The notes under the pieces were generated by a model. It was given only the letters and a program-made list of their open reading frames with translations. It made no database searches and was not told the origin of the DNA. 64,000 bases of DNA from Stutzerimonas stutzeri. Lineage in GTDB: Bacteria > Pseudomonadota > Gammaproteobacteria > Pseudomonadales > Pseudomonadaceae. Position 1 is the stretch's first letter. The number at the start of each line of letters is the position of its first letter. Location of the stretch: NCBI GenBank assembly GCA_002339675.1, contig DDKB01000002.1, positions 35,647 to 99,646 on the forward strand, written 5' to 3'. Shown piece after piece: positions 1 through 7,557 of this stretch. Both the position numbers and the translations under genes were made by a program.

Positions 1-889
1 TCGCCGCCGCGACCGCCAGCGCCTTGGGCGAGGCGAACATCTGCCGGTTGACCTGCTGGCCCATGTCCTCGGAGCTGGTCACTCGGGTGACCATGATCGC
101 GGCCGAGGTCGACAGCAGCAGCGACGGAATCTGCGCGACCAGGCCGTCGCCGATGGTCAGCAAGGCGTAGACCTGGCCCGCCTCGCTGAAGCTCATGCCG
201 TGCTGCGCCATGCCGATGGCGACGCCGCCGATGAGGTTGATGAACAGGATCAGCAGGCCGGCGATGGCATCGCCGCGCACGAATTTGCTGGCACCGTCCA
301 TCGAGCCGTAGAAGTCGGCCTCGGACGCCACTTCGACACGGCGAATCTTCGCCTCGGCCTGGTCGATCAGGCCGGCGTTGAGGTCGGCGTCGATGGCCAT
401 CTGCTTGCCGGGCATGGCATCGAGGGTGAAGCGCGCGCTGACCTCGGAGATCCGCCCGGCGCCCTTGGTTACCACCACGAAGTTGATGATCATCAGGATC
501 GCGAACACCACGATACCGACCACGTAGTTGCCACCGATCACCACGTTGCCGAACGCCTCGATCACATGGCCGGCCGCCGAGCCGCCGTCGTGCCCGTGGA
601 TCAACACCACCCGCGTCGAGGCGACGTTCAGCGCCAGGCGCATCAGCGTCGCCACCAGCAGGATCGTCGGGAATACGGCGAAATCCAGCGGGCGCAGCGC
701 ATAGACGCTGACCAGCAGGACCACGATCGACAGGGCGATGTTGAAGGTGAACAACAGGTCCAGCAGGAACGGCGGGACGGACAACATCATCATGCCCATC
801 ATCACCAGCAGCAGCAGCGGCACACCCAGGTTGCCGCGCCCCGCGCCGGTCAGGCCGTTGCGAATATTGATGAGTTGCGTGCGATCCAC
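1..889 (-). CDS. flhA: Flagellar export gate protein FlhA (N-terminal part, runs off window)
   Basis: Only the first 296 residues are present; the rest lies before base 1. FlhA is the inner-membrane export-gate protein of the flagellar type III secretion apparatus. The reading frame begins VDRTQLINIRNGL, followed by several hydrophobic segments and the FHIPEP-family cytoplasmic loop (MPGKQMAIDADLNAGLID, then EAKIRR). The start is a GTG at 889-887, chosen because the N-terminus matches pseudomonad FlhA; no ATG fits. A sigma-54-type promoter lies about 60 bases upstream. In other pseudomonads flhA follows flhB closely; here sodC in the opposite orientation separates them. Identity is very secure. 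The start codon is likely but has only a weak ribosome-binding site. Confidence 0.96.
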   Translation of the reverse strand, partial: MDRTQLINIRNGLTGAGRGNLGVPLLLLVMMGMMMLSVPPFLLDLLFTFNIALSIVVLLVSVYALRPLDFAVFPTILLVATLMRLALNVASTRVVLIHGHDGGSAAGHVIEAFGNVVIGGNYVVGIVVFAILMIINFVVVTKGAGRISEVSARFTLDAMPGKQMAIDADLNAGLIDQAEAKIRRVEVASEADFYGSMDGASKFVRGDAIAGLLILFINLIGGVAIGMAQHGMSFSEAGQVYALLTIGDGLVAQIPSLLLSTSAAIMVTRVTSSEDMGQQVNRQMFASPKALAVAAA

Positions 890-894
890 GTAGA

Positions 895-944
895 CCCCGA
901 CAGAACATAACCAAAGAATTGACGCGAAACGCGTCCTGTCGGGG
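895..944. repeat. Nested palindrome ahead of flhA
   Basis: An outer 9-bp inverted repeat (CCCCGACAG at 895-903, CTGTCGGGG at 936-944) encloses a second perfect one, GACGCG-AAA-CGCGTC at 921-935. The predicted flhA transcription start (about 938) falls inside the outer right arm, so only the inner hairpin would be complete in flhA mRNA. It may be a regulator site or a leader hairpin; the function is unknown. Confidence 0.5.
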
Positions 945-948
945 CTAT

Positions 949-964
949 AGCAAGAAGGGGTCCA
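949..964 (-). promoter_or_regulatory. Putative sigma-54 promoter of flhA
   Basis: The minus strand reads TGGACCCCTTCTTGCT. It has the GG (-24) and GC (-12) dinucleotides with the required 10 bases between them and the TTGCT -12 half, but the -24 half deviates from TGGCAC. The predicted start is near 938, about 50 bases before the GTG of flhA. In P. aeruginosa flagellar class II genes of this kind depend on RpoN and FleQ. Confidence 0.6.
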
Positions 965-1117
965 ACTTTTCTGCGGCGCGACCGGCGCGCCAGACGGCTG
1001 CAGGGATCATCAGGGCGAACCGACCCGCAAGCCGGCAGTCTCATCGGAAGCGGGTTACCAGAGCCACACATTACGCCCGCCGCCCCGATTGGGGCGTCAT
1101 TCAACAGGAGACTCGTC

Positions 1118-1639
1118 ATGAAACAGTGGATCATCGCAGCTCTCGCCGGCTGTACGGCCATGGGCCTGCATGCCGAAACCCTCAGCGTCCCGGTCAAGGC
1201 GGTCAGCGCCGACGGCGTCGGCACGTCGGTCGGCACGGTCAAGATCGAGCGCACCGAATACGGCCTGGTGTTCCGGCCGGAGCTGACCGGCCTGGAAGCC
1301 GGGACCCACGGCTTCCACATCCACGCCAAAGGCAGCTGCGAGCCCGCCGACAAGGACGGCGAGACCATCGCCGCGGGCGCCGCCGGCGGCCACTGGGACC
1401 CGAAGAACACCGGCAAGCATGGCGAACCCTGGGGCGATGGCCACATGGGCGACCTGCCGGCTCTGATGGTCGGCAGCGACGGCAAGGCCAACCAGCCGGT
1501 GCTGGCGCCCCGCCTGAAGGACCTGGCCGAGATCAAGGGCCACGCCCTGATGGTGCACAAGGGCGGCGACAACCACTCCGATCATCCGCAACCACTGGGC
1601 GGTGGCGGCGCGCGGGTCGCCTGCGGTGTGATCGAGTAA
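1118..1639 (+). CDS. sodC: Periplasmic Cu/Zn superoxide dismutase
   Basis: A 173-residue protein that disproportionates superoxide in the periplasm. It has a signal peptide (MKQWIIAALAGC..., likely cleaved after LHA, residue 19). The copper ligand motif GFHIHAKGSC is followed by GGHWDP, the zinc-loop region GHMGDLP, and the C-terminal block HALMVHKGGDNHSD...GGGGARVACGVI with the second disulfide cysteine. An AGGAG sits 11 bases before the ATG. A perfect CGCCCC-GATT-GGGGCG hairpin (1081-1096) lies just ahead of that site. The gene lies between flhB and flhA on the opposite strand, divergent from flhA and convergent with flhB. The product has no obvious flagellar role. Confidence 0.96.
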   Translation: MKQWIIAALAGCTAMGLHAETLSVPVKAVSADGVGTSVGTVKIERTEYGLVFRPELTGLEAGTHGFHIHAKGSCEPADKDGETIAAGAAGGHWDPKNTGKHGEPWGDGHMGDLPALMVGSDGKANQPVLAPRLKDLAEIKGHALMVHKGGDNHSDHPQPLGGGGARVACGVIE

Positions 1640-1726
1640 GGCCGGCCGGACGCTGCGATCCGGCGATAGAGGCGGCGCTGCGGCAAACCGTGCCGCTGCC
1701 GGCTCGAGCGGATTGCAGCTGGTGGA

Positions 1727-1773
1727 CTGAAGCCCACCCTACTGATCCGCGCTACCCATAGGGTGGGCTCCAG
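1727..1773. repeat. Inverted repeat of the GGGTGGGCT type, possible bidirectional terminator
   Basis: Arms at 1727-1741 and 1759-1773 pair over 15 bases with one mismatch (core AGCCCACCCTA / TAGGGTGGGCT). It lies between the convergent sodC and flhB genes, so it could end both transcripts. A related GGTGGGC...GCCCGCC structure occurs at 57111-57128, which points to a dispersed intergenic repeat family. No T-tract follows on either strand. Confidence 0.6.
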
Positions 1774-1813
1774 CGCTTAGCGCAGGGTGTCAAGGGCGCC
1801 GGGCGCGGCACGG

Positions 1814-2950
1814 TCACTCGTCGCGGCGCAGATCCGGCGGAATCGGCAAATTGCCCAACGGGTCGGGGCGCTTGCCTTTACCCGAGCGGTACTGGCGCAG
1901 CTGATAGACGTAAGCCAGCACCTGGGCAATGGCCAGGTACAGGCCCGCCGGGATTTCCTGATCGAGCTCGGTGGAGTAGTACACCGCCCGCGCCAGCGCC
2001 GGGGACTCGAGCACGGTCACCTGGTGCTCACTGGCGATCTCGCGGATCTTCAGAGCGACGAAGTCGCCGCCCTTGGCCACCAGCATCGGCGCACCACCCT
2101 TGCTGCCGTCGTATTTCAGCGCCACCGCGAAGTGGGTCGGGTTGGTGATGACGACGTCGGCCTCCGGCACCGCCTGCATCATCCGCCGCTGTGCCGCGTC
2201 ACGCTGCAACTGGCGAATCCGCGACTTGACCTCGGGCTTGCCCTCGCTGTCCTTGTACTCGTCGCGCACTTCCTGCTTGGTCATCATCAGCTTCTGCTTG
2301 TTGTCCCAGAGCTGGAAGGGCACGTCCACCGCGGCGATGAGGATCAGCCCGCAGGCCATCCATAACGCGCACCAGCCCACCACTTCGGCGCTGTGCATGA
2401 TGGCCAGGTCCAGCGGCTGCTTGGCAATGGACAGCAGGTCGTCCTCGTAAGCCGCCAGCACCGCCAGTGCCACCAACAGCACGACGAGGAACTTGGCCAG
2501 CGCCTTGAGCAGCTCCACCAGCGCCTTGGTCGAGAACATCCGCTTGAGCCCGGGACCGGGGTTCATCCGGCTGAACTTCGGCGCCATTGCCTGAGCCGAG
2601 AACAGCCAGCCGCCCAGCGAGATCGGGCCAATGATCGAGACCAGCAGCAGCACGATCAGCAGCGGCATGATCGCGTCGAGGGCGATCATGCCGCTGTTCA
2701 TCAACAACCGGACCATGGCGCCTTCGTCCAGCAGCGTCTCGCGGCTGAGCTCGAAACTGCCCTGCATCATTGCCATCAGGCTGCCGGCCAGGCTGCCACC
2801 GGAGGCCAGCAGGCCACCGATACCGCCCATGGTCACCGCCACGGTGTTCAGTTCGCGCGAGCGCGCCAGCTGCCCTTTTTCCCGCGATTCCCGACGGCGT
2901 TTCTCCGTGGGTTCCTCGCTTTTGTCGGCACCGCTTTCGCTTTCAGCCAT
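1814..2950 (-). CDS. flhB: Flagellar export switch protein FlhB
   Basis: A 378-residue inner-membrane component of the flagellar type III export apparatus. It controls the switch from rod/hook to filament substrates by autocleavage. The N-terminus is charged (DKSEEPTEKRRRESREKGQ), four hydrophobic segments follow, and the cytoplasmic domain carries the autocleavage site NPTH (in VVITNPTHFAVALKYD, about residues 270-273). The ATG at 2950 has a GGAGG six bases upstream. A TTG directly before it would add one residue but is too close to that site. It is the last gene of the fliL-flhB operon, 36 bases after fliR, and an inverted repeat follows it. Confidence 0.97.
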   Translation of the reverse strand: MAESESGADKSEEPTEKRRRESREKGQLARSRELNTVAVTMGGIGGLLASGGSLAGSLMAMMQGSFELSRETLLDEGAMVRLLMNSGMIALDAIMPLLIVLLLVSIIGPISLGGWLFSAQAMAPKFSRMNPGPGLKRMFSTKALVELLKALAKFLVVLLVALAVLAAYEDDLLSIAKQPLDLAIMHSAEVVGWCALWMACGLILIAAVDVPFQLWDNKQKLMMTKQEVRDEYKDSEGKPEVKSRIRQLQRDAAQRRMMQAVPEADVVITNPTHFAVALKYDGSKGGAPMLVAKGGDFVALKIREIASEHQVTVLESPALARAVYYSTELDQEIPAGLYLAIAQVLAYVYQLRQYRSGKGKRPDPLGNLPIPPDLRRDE

Positions 2951-2986
2951 CAAAGGCCTCCGGACGCAGGATGAAAAGCCGCGCCA

Positions 2987-3766
2987 TCAGCGCAGCGCGA
3001 TGAGTTCGCGCAGCATGGCCAGGGCCTCGCTGACGAAGGTCTGGTACTGCGCCAGGATGTCCGCCATCCCGATCCAGACGATGATCAGGCCGAGCACCAG
3101 GGTCAGCGGAAAGCCAATGGAAAAGATGTTCAGCTGCGGCGCCGCCCGGGTCATCAGGCCGAAGGCCAGGTTGACCACCAGCAGCGCAGTAATCGCCGGC
3201 AACACCAGCAACAGCCCGGCCCCGAGTACCCAGCCCAGCTTGCCGGCCACTTCCCAGAAGTGATTGGTGCCGACCAGCCAGCCGCCGATGGGCAAGGTGG
3301 TGAAGCTCTCGGTGAGGATCTCCAGCACCACCAGATGGCCGTTCATGGCGAGGAACAGCAGGATCACCAGCATATTGAAGAACTGGCCGATCACCGGCAC
3401 CGAGATGCCGTTGGCCGGGTCGACCATCGAGGCGAAGCCCAGGCCCATCTGCATCGCCAGCATCTGCCCGGACACGATGAACACGTGGAAGAACAGCTGC
3501 AGCACGAAACCGAGCATCACCCCGATCAGAATCTGCTCGGCGATCAGCACCAGCGCCTGGGCGCTCAGTGCCTCGACCACCGGCACCGGCGGCAGGCCCG
3601 GCACCACGACCACGGCAATGGCGACGGCCAGATACAGCCGCACGCGCATCGGCACCAGCTGGGTGCCGATCAGCGGCATGCTCATCAGCAACGCGGCAAT
3701 GCGAAACAGCGGCAGCAGGAACTGCCCGACCCAGGCGCCAATCTGCGCATCGCTGAGCTCAAGCAT
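2987..3766 (-). CDS. fliR: Flagellar export gate protein FliR
   Basis: A 259-residue, highly hydrophobic protein with about six predicted membrane segments. It forms the FliPQR export-gate core in the MS ring. Family features are the N-terminal MLELSDAQIGAWVGQFLLPLFRIAALLMSMPLIG and the region MQMGLGFASMVDPANG, typical of FliR/SpaR/EscT proteins. It lies between fliQ (32-base gap) and flhB (36-base gap), the standard order. The length is normal. Confidence 0.97.
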   Translation of the reverse strand: MLELSDAQIGAWVGQFLLPLFRIAALLMSMPLIGTQLVPMRVRLYLAVAIAVVVVPGLPPVPVVEALSAQALVLIAEQILIGVMLGFVLQLFFHVFIVSGQMLAMQMGLGFASMVDPANGISVPVIGQFFNMLVILLFLAMNGHLVVLEILTESFTTLPIGGWLVGTNHFWEVAGKLGWVLGAGLLLVLPAITALLVVNLAFGLMTRAAPQLNIFSIGFPLTLVLGLIIVWIGMADILAQYQTFVSEALAMLRELIALR

Positions 3767-3798
3767 CGGGGTCGACCATGCGCGAGGCGATCATCCGG

Positions 3799-4068
3799 TC
3801 AGCCGATGATCAAGGGGATGTTCTGGATCAGCCCCTGGGTGTATTCCATCAGCTCGCGGACCAGCCAGGGTCCGGCCCAGATCAGGGTCACCAGCATCAC
3901 CAGCAGACGCGGCAGGAAGCTCAGGGTCTGCTCGTTGATCTGCGTGGCGGCCTGGAACATCGCCACCACCAGGCCCACCAGCAGGCTGGGGACCACCAGC
4001 ACACCGACCATCATCGCGGTCATCCACAAGGCTTCGCGAAACAGGTCAACCGCTACTTCTGGCGTCAT
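3799..4068 (-). CDS. fliQ: Flagellar export gate protein FliQ
   Basis: An 89-residue protein with two membrane segments, starting MTPEVAVDLFREALW and ending LIQNIPLIIG. The length and the AATQINEQTLSFLPRL segment are characteristic of FliQ/SpaQ. Several copies assemble with FliP and FliR into the helical export gate. The ATG lies 17 bases after the fliP stop. Nothing is unusual. Confidence 0.96.
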   Translation of the reverse strand: MTPEVAVDLFREALWMTAMMVGVLVVPSLLVGLVVAMFQAATQINEQTLSFLPRLLVMLVTLIWAGPWLVRELMEYTQGLIQNIPLIIG

Positions 4069-4085
4069 GCGCGTCTCCCCCGTGG

Positions 4086-4862
4086 CTAGAGCGTGCCGAA
4101 ACTGCCGGCGAGCGTCCCGATGATCAGCCCCCAGCCGTCGACCAGCACGAACAGCATGATCTTGAACGGCAGCGAAATGATCAGCGGCGACAGCATCATC
4201 ATGCCCATGGCCATAAGCACGCTGGCGACCACCATGTCGATGATCAGAAACGGGATGAAGATCATGAAGCCGATCTGAAACGCCGTCTTCAATTCCGACG
4301 TCACGAACGCCGGCACCAGGATCACCAGCGGCGCGGCATCCGGCGTCTGGATGTCGGTACGCCGCGACAGCCGCACGAACAGTTCGAGGTCGCTCTCGCG
4401 GGTCTGCGCCAGCATGAAGCCCTTGAGCGGCACCTCGGCGCGGGCGATGGCGTCGGGCGCAGACAACTGCTCGTTCAGGTAGGGCTGCAGCGCCTCGGTG
4501 TTTATCCGCTCGAACACCGGCGCCATGATGAACAGCGTCAGAAAGATGGCCAGGCCGACGAGAATCTGGTTCGACGGCGTCTGCTGCAGGCCCAGCGCCT
4601 GGCGCAGGATGGAAAACACGATAATGATGCGCGTGAAGCTGGTCATCAGCATGACGAACGCCGGAATGAAGCTCAGCGCCGTCATGATCAGCAAGATCTG
4701 CAGGCTGACCGAATATTCCTGCTGCCCCGCTGCATCGGTGCTCAAGGTGATCGCCGGGATCGACAGCGGGTTGTCGCCCCCGCTGATCAAGCCGCCGGCG
4801 TCCTGACCCATGGCGAACGGGGCGGCCAGCACCAGCAGGGCCGCCAGCAACAATCGAAGCAT
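4086..4862 (-). CDS. fliP: Flagellar export gate protein FliP
   Basis: A 258-residue protein with a cleavable signal peptide (MLRLLLAALLVLAAPFAMG) and four membrane segments, as usual for FliP. Conserved family blocks are visible: LQILLIMTALSFIPAFVMLMTSFTR, then LRQALGLQQTPSNQ and FQIGFMIFIPFLIIDMVV. It forms the central ring of the export gate with FliQ and FliR. Its ATG overlaps the fliO stop by one base (TGATG), suggesting translational coupling. Confidence 0.97.
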   Translation of the reverse strand: MLRLLLAALLVLAAPFAMGQDAGGLISGGDNPLSIPAITLSTDAAGQQEYSVSLQILLIMTALSFIPAFVMLMTSFTRIIIVFSILRQALGLQQTPSNQILVGLAIFLTLFIMAPVFERINTEALQPYLNEQLSAPDAIARAEVPLKGFMLAQTRESDLELFVRLSRRTDIQTPDAAPLVILVPAFVTSELKTAFQIGFMIFIPFLIIDMVVASVLMAMGMMMLSPLIISLPFKIMLFVLVDGWGLIIGTLAGSFGTL

Positions 4863-5281
4863 CAGTGCTTGTCCTTCTGGTCCCTGCCGAGCAGCTCCAT
4901 CAGGCGCTGGGCAAACTCCGGGTTGGCGGGCTCGGCATCCGGCAGGTGCACCGGTTCCTCAAGCACGTGCAAGGGGGTGATGCGGCCGGCACTCAGGCCC
5001 AGTAGGACCTGCTCGCTGCCGACCTGAACCAGCACCAGCCGCTCGCGCGGCCCCAGTGCGTGGCTGGAGATCAGCTTGATCGCCTGGTTGCTGCGCGGGT
5101 TGATCTGCTGCACGCGGCGCAGCAGCCAGGCGAGCAGAAAGATCAGCCCGATCACCAGCAGCAGCCCCACCAGCAGCTTGGTCATCTGCGAGCCCATGCC
5201 GGTGCTGCTCATGCTCGCGGCCGGCTCGGCGGCCAGGGCGGGCAAGGCGGTCAACAGCGGGACGAAGGCCAGGATTCGCAT
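4862..5281 (-). CDS. fliO: Flagellar biosynthesis protein FliO
   Basis: A 139-residue protein with an N-terminal signal-like segment ending at ALA (residue 17). One strong membrane segment (LLVGLLLVIGLIFLLAWLL) is followed by a cytoplasmic domain with the FliO-typical region ISSHALGPRERLVLVQVGSEQVLLGL. FliO helps assemble the FliP ring. FliO is the least conserved gate protein; identification rests on this domain plus its position between fliN (one-base gap) and fliP (one-base overlap). Confidence 0.94.
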   Translation of the reverse strand: MRILAFVPLLTALPALAAEPAASMSSTGMGSQMTKLLVGLLLVIGLIFLLAWLLRRVQQINPRSNQAIKLISSHALGPRERLVLVQVGSEQVLLGLSAGRITPLHVLEEPVHLPDAEPANPEFAQRLMELLGRDQKDKH

Positions 5282-5282
5282 G

Positions 5283-5750
5283 TCAGCGCAGCTTCTTGAT
5301 GCGTTCGCTCGGGCTGATCACATCGGTCAGCCGGATACCGAACTTCTCGTTGACCACCACCACTTCGCCGTGGGCGATGAGGGTGCCATTGACCAGCACG
5401 TCCAGCGGCTCGCCGGCTAGCCGGTCGAGCTCGACCACCGAGCCCTGGTTGAGCTGCAACAGGTTGCGGATGCTGATTTCGGTGCTGCCCACCTCCATGG
5501 AAATGGACACCGGGATGTCGAGGATCACGTCCAGGTTCGGCCCTTCAAGACCGGCCGGCACGCCGGTGGCCTTTGGGCTGCTGCCGAACTCCTCCAGCGG
5601 CGCCCGCGGTGGCGCAGGCGCGGCGGCCGGGCCCTGGTTCAGCAGGGCGTCGATGTCGTCCTGGTTGGCATCGCCCGCCTCGGCCAGTGCCGAGGCCCAC
5701 TCGTCGGCCAGCGCCTGCTCTTCAGCGGAAGTGTTCTGTTCGTCTGCCAT
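5283..5750 (-). CDS. fliN: Flagellar motor switch protein FliN
   Basis: A 155-residue C-ring protein. A variable, acidic and proline/alanine-rich N-terminus (about residues 1-65) precedes the SpoA/SURF domain. Conserved parts are NLDVILDIPVSISMEVGST, NLLQLNQGSVVELDRLAGEP and FGIRLTDVISPSERIKKL. With FliM and FliG it forms the switch complex that sets rotation direction. It is preceded by fliM (39-base gap) and followed by fliO. Confidence 0.97.
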   Translation of the reverse strand: MADEQNTSAEEQALADEWASALAEAGDANQDDIDALLNQGPAAAPAPPRAPLEEFGSSPKATGVPAGLEGPNLDVILDIPVSISMEVGSTEISIRNLLQLNQGSVVELDRLAGEPLDVLVNGTLIAHGEVVVVNEKFGIRLTDVISPSERIKKLR

Positions 5751-5789
5751 CGCTAATCCTCGACCGGCTGATAGTGTGGGGAAGTTGAA

Positions 5790-6761
5790 TCAACGGGGTC
5801 GCAGTACCGATTCAAGCACCTGCAGCGCGAGGTTGCCCTTGTGTGCGCCCAGCTTGACCTTGAACGCCGGCATGCCGTTGGCACGCATGATCATGTCTTC
5901 CGGCATCTCCACCGGGATCACGTCGCCCGGCTGCATGTTGAGGATGTCGCGCAGCTTGAGCTGGCGCCGGACGACCGTGGCGCTCAGCGGCACACTCACG
6001 TCCAGCACGTCTTCGCGCAAGGCATTGACCCAGCGCTCGTCCTGGTCGCTGACATCCGACTGGAAGCCGGCGTCGAGCATTTCGCGGATCGGTTCGATCA
6101 TCGAGTACGGCATGGTCACATGGAAGTCGCCGCCGCCGCTCTCCAGTTCGATGTGGAAGGTGGAGACCACCACCACCTCGCTGGGACTGACGATGTTGGC
6201 CAGCGCCGGGTTGACCTCCGAGTGCACGTATTCGAAGTTCACATCGAGCACCGCGTGCCAGGCTTCCTTGAGATCGACGAAGGCCTGGTCCAGTACCATC
6301 CGCACGACGCGCAGCTCGGTGGGTGTGAATTCGCGACCCTCGATCTTGGCATGGCGACCATCACCGCCGAAGAAATTGTCCACCAGCTTGAACACCAGCT
6401 TGGCGTCCAGGATGAACAGCGAGGTGCCGCGCAGCGGCTTGATTTTCACCAGGTTGAGGCTGGTCGGCACGTACAGCGAATGCACGTACTCGCCGAACTT
6501 CATCACCTGCACGCCGCCCACCGACACATCGGCCGAGCGGCGCAGCAGATTGAACATGCTGATGCGGGTGTAGCGCGCGAACCGCTCGTTGACCATCTCC
6601 AGGGTGGGCATGCGCCCGCGGACGATGCGGTCCTGGCTGGTCAGGTCGTAACTCTTGATGCTGCCCGGTTCGGCGTCGCTTTCGGTGTCGACCAGACCGT
6701 CGTCGACCCCGTGCAGGAGCGCGTCGATCTCGTCTTGCGAGAGCAGGTCTTGAACAGCCAT
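5790..6761 (-). CDS. fliM: Flagellar motor switch protein FliM
   Basis: A 323-residue C-ring protein. The N-terminus MAVQDLLSQDEIDALLHGV is the CheY-P-binding motif of FliM. The middle domain has the GGVQVMKFGEYVHSLYVPTSLN region, and the C-terminal SpoA-like domain has LQPGDVIPVEMPE-type residues (here MQPGDVIPVEMPEDM). It couples chemotaxis signals to the motor. It follows fliL with a 12-base gap in the fliL-flhB operon. Confidence 0.97.
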   Translation of the reverse strand: MAVQDLLSQDEIDALLHGVDDGLVDTESDAEPGSIKSYDLTSQDRIVRGRMPTLEMVNERFARYTRISMFNLLRRSADVSVGGVQVMKFGEYVHSLYVPTSLNLVKIKPLRGTSLFILDAKLVFKLVDNFFGGDGRHAKIEGREFTPTELRVVRMVLDQAFVDLKEAWHAVLDVNFEYVHSEVNPALANIVSPSEVVVVSTFHIELESGGGDFHVTMPYSMIEPIREMLDAGFQSDVSDQDERWVNALREDVLDVSVPLSATVVRRQLKLRDILNMQPGDVIPVEMPEDMIMRANGMPAFKVKLGAHKGNLALQVLESVLRPR

Positions 6762-6773
6762 CTGCGGCGGCCT

Positions 6774-7307
6774 CTATTGCAATACGAAGTTGGTGAACAG
6801 CACTTGCTCGATGGCGACCTTGCCGACTTCCTTCTGCGCCAGCTGTTGGACGCTGGCCGTGGCCTGCTGACGGAGCATTTCCTGGCCCACCGGGGTCGCC
6901 AGCGTAGCGAAGTCTTGGCTCGAGAACAGCATGACCAGTTGATTGCGCAACAGCGGCATGTGTTCCTTCAGCGCGTCGAGTGCCGCCTGGTCGCGCGACA
7001 TCAGGGCCACGCTCACCTGCATGTAGCGCTGACGCCCGCCGGCATTGGCGAAGTTGACGATGAACGCCGGCGCCAGCACCTCGTAGATGGCCGCCGGATG
7101 CGCATTGGCCGCTTCGCCGGAAGCCGCCTCCTCCACAGCTGGAGCCTCGCCAGCGTTTCGCGACATCAGGTAGACCGTCCCGCCGATCGACAGCCCGACG
7201 GCCAGCAACAGCCCGAGCACGACCAGGATGATCAGCTTCAGCTTGCCCTTTCCGTCGGCAGGAGCGGCGGGGCTGGGTACGTCCGGGGGTCCCTGTTTCT
7301 TAGCCAT
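6774..7307 (-). CDS. fliL: Flagellar basal-body associated protein FliL
   Basis: A 177-residue single-pass membrane protein: a short cytoplasmic tail rich in Pro/Lys, one membrane segment (LIILVVLGLLLAVGLSIGGTVYL, about residues 25-47), then a periplasmic FliL domain ending VEQVLFTNFVLQ-like (IEQVLFTNFVLQ). FliL supports stator function and torque. It is the first gene of its operon. A near-perfect sigma-54 promoter lies about 50 bases upstream, and the fliK terminator isolates it from the genes before. Confidence 0.95.
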   Translation of the reverse strand: MAKKQGPPDVPSPAAPADGKGKLKLIILVVLGLLLAVGLSIGGTVYLMSRNAGEAPAVEEAASGEAANAHPAAIYEVLAPAFIVNFANAGGRQRYMQVSVALMSRDQAALDALKEHMPLLRNQLVMLFSSQDFATLATPVGQEMLRQQATASVQQLAQKEVGKVAIEQVLFTNFVLQ

Positions 7308-7356
7308 GCCAAATATCCGTCATTACCGAAGTTCTTAGATGCATCAGCGCATTACG

Positions 7357-7372
7357 AGCAACTGCTGTGCCA
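7357..7372 (-). promoter_or_regulatory. Sigma-54 promoter of the fliL-flhB operon
   Basis: The minus strand reads TGGCACAGCAGTTGCT, which matches the RpoN consensus TGGCAC-N5-TTGC(A/T) at every defined position. The predicted start is near 7346, about 39 bases before the fliL ATG. It lies downstream of the fliK terminator, so fliL onwards form a separate operon. Confidence 0.88.
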
Positions 7373-7502
7373 AAGTATCGGCCACGCGACCGGCCGCCGT
7401 AAACGATTCGCCGGTGCCGTGCCGTATTTGCTGACGAACAGTGGCCGACGCTCTGGCAAAAGGGCCGCTCGCCGTAACCGCGCCCTTGACGAATTCCCCG
7501 GC

Positions 7503-7533
7503 CGCAAACACAAACCCCGCCAGCGCGGCGGGG
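7503..7533 (-). terminator. Rho-independent terminator of fliK
   Basis: The stem CCCCGCC-AGCGC-GGCGGGG at 7515-7533 is followed on the minus strand by TTTGTGTTTG. It begins 25 bases after the fliK stop codon, in the correct orientation. Confidence 0.82.
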
Positions 7534-7557
7534 TCTCGTTCGTTGCACAGGGCGCTG

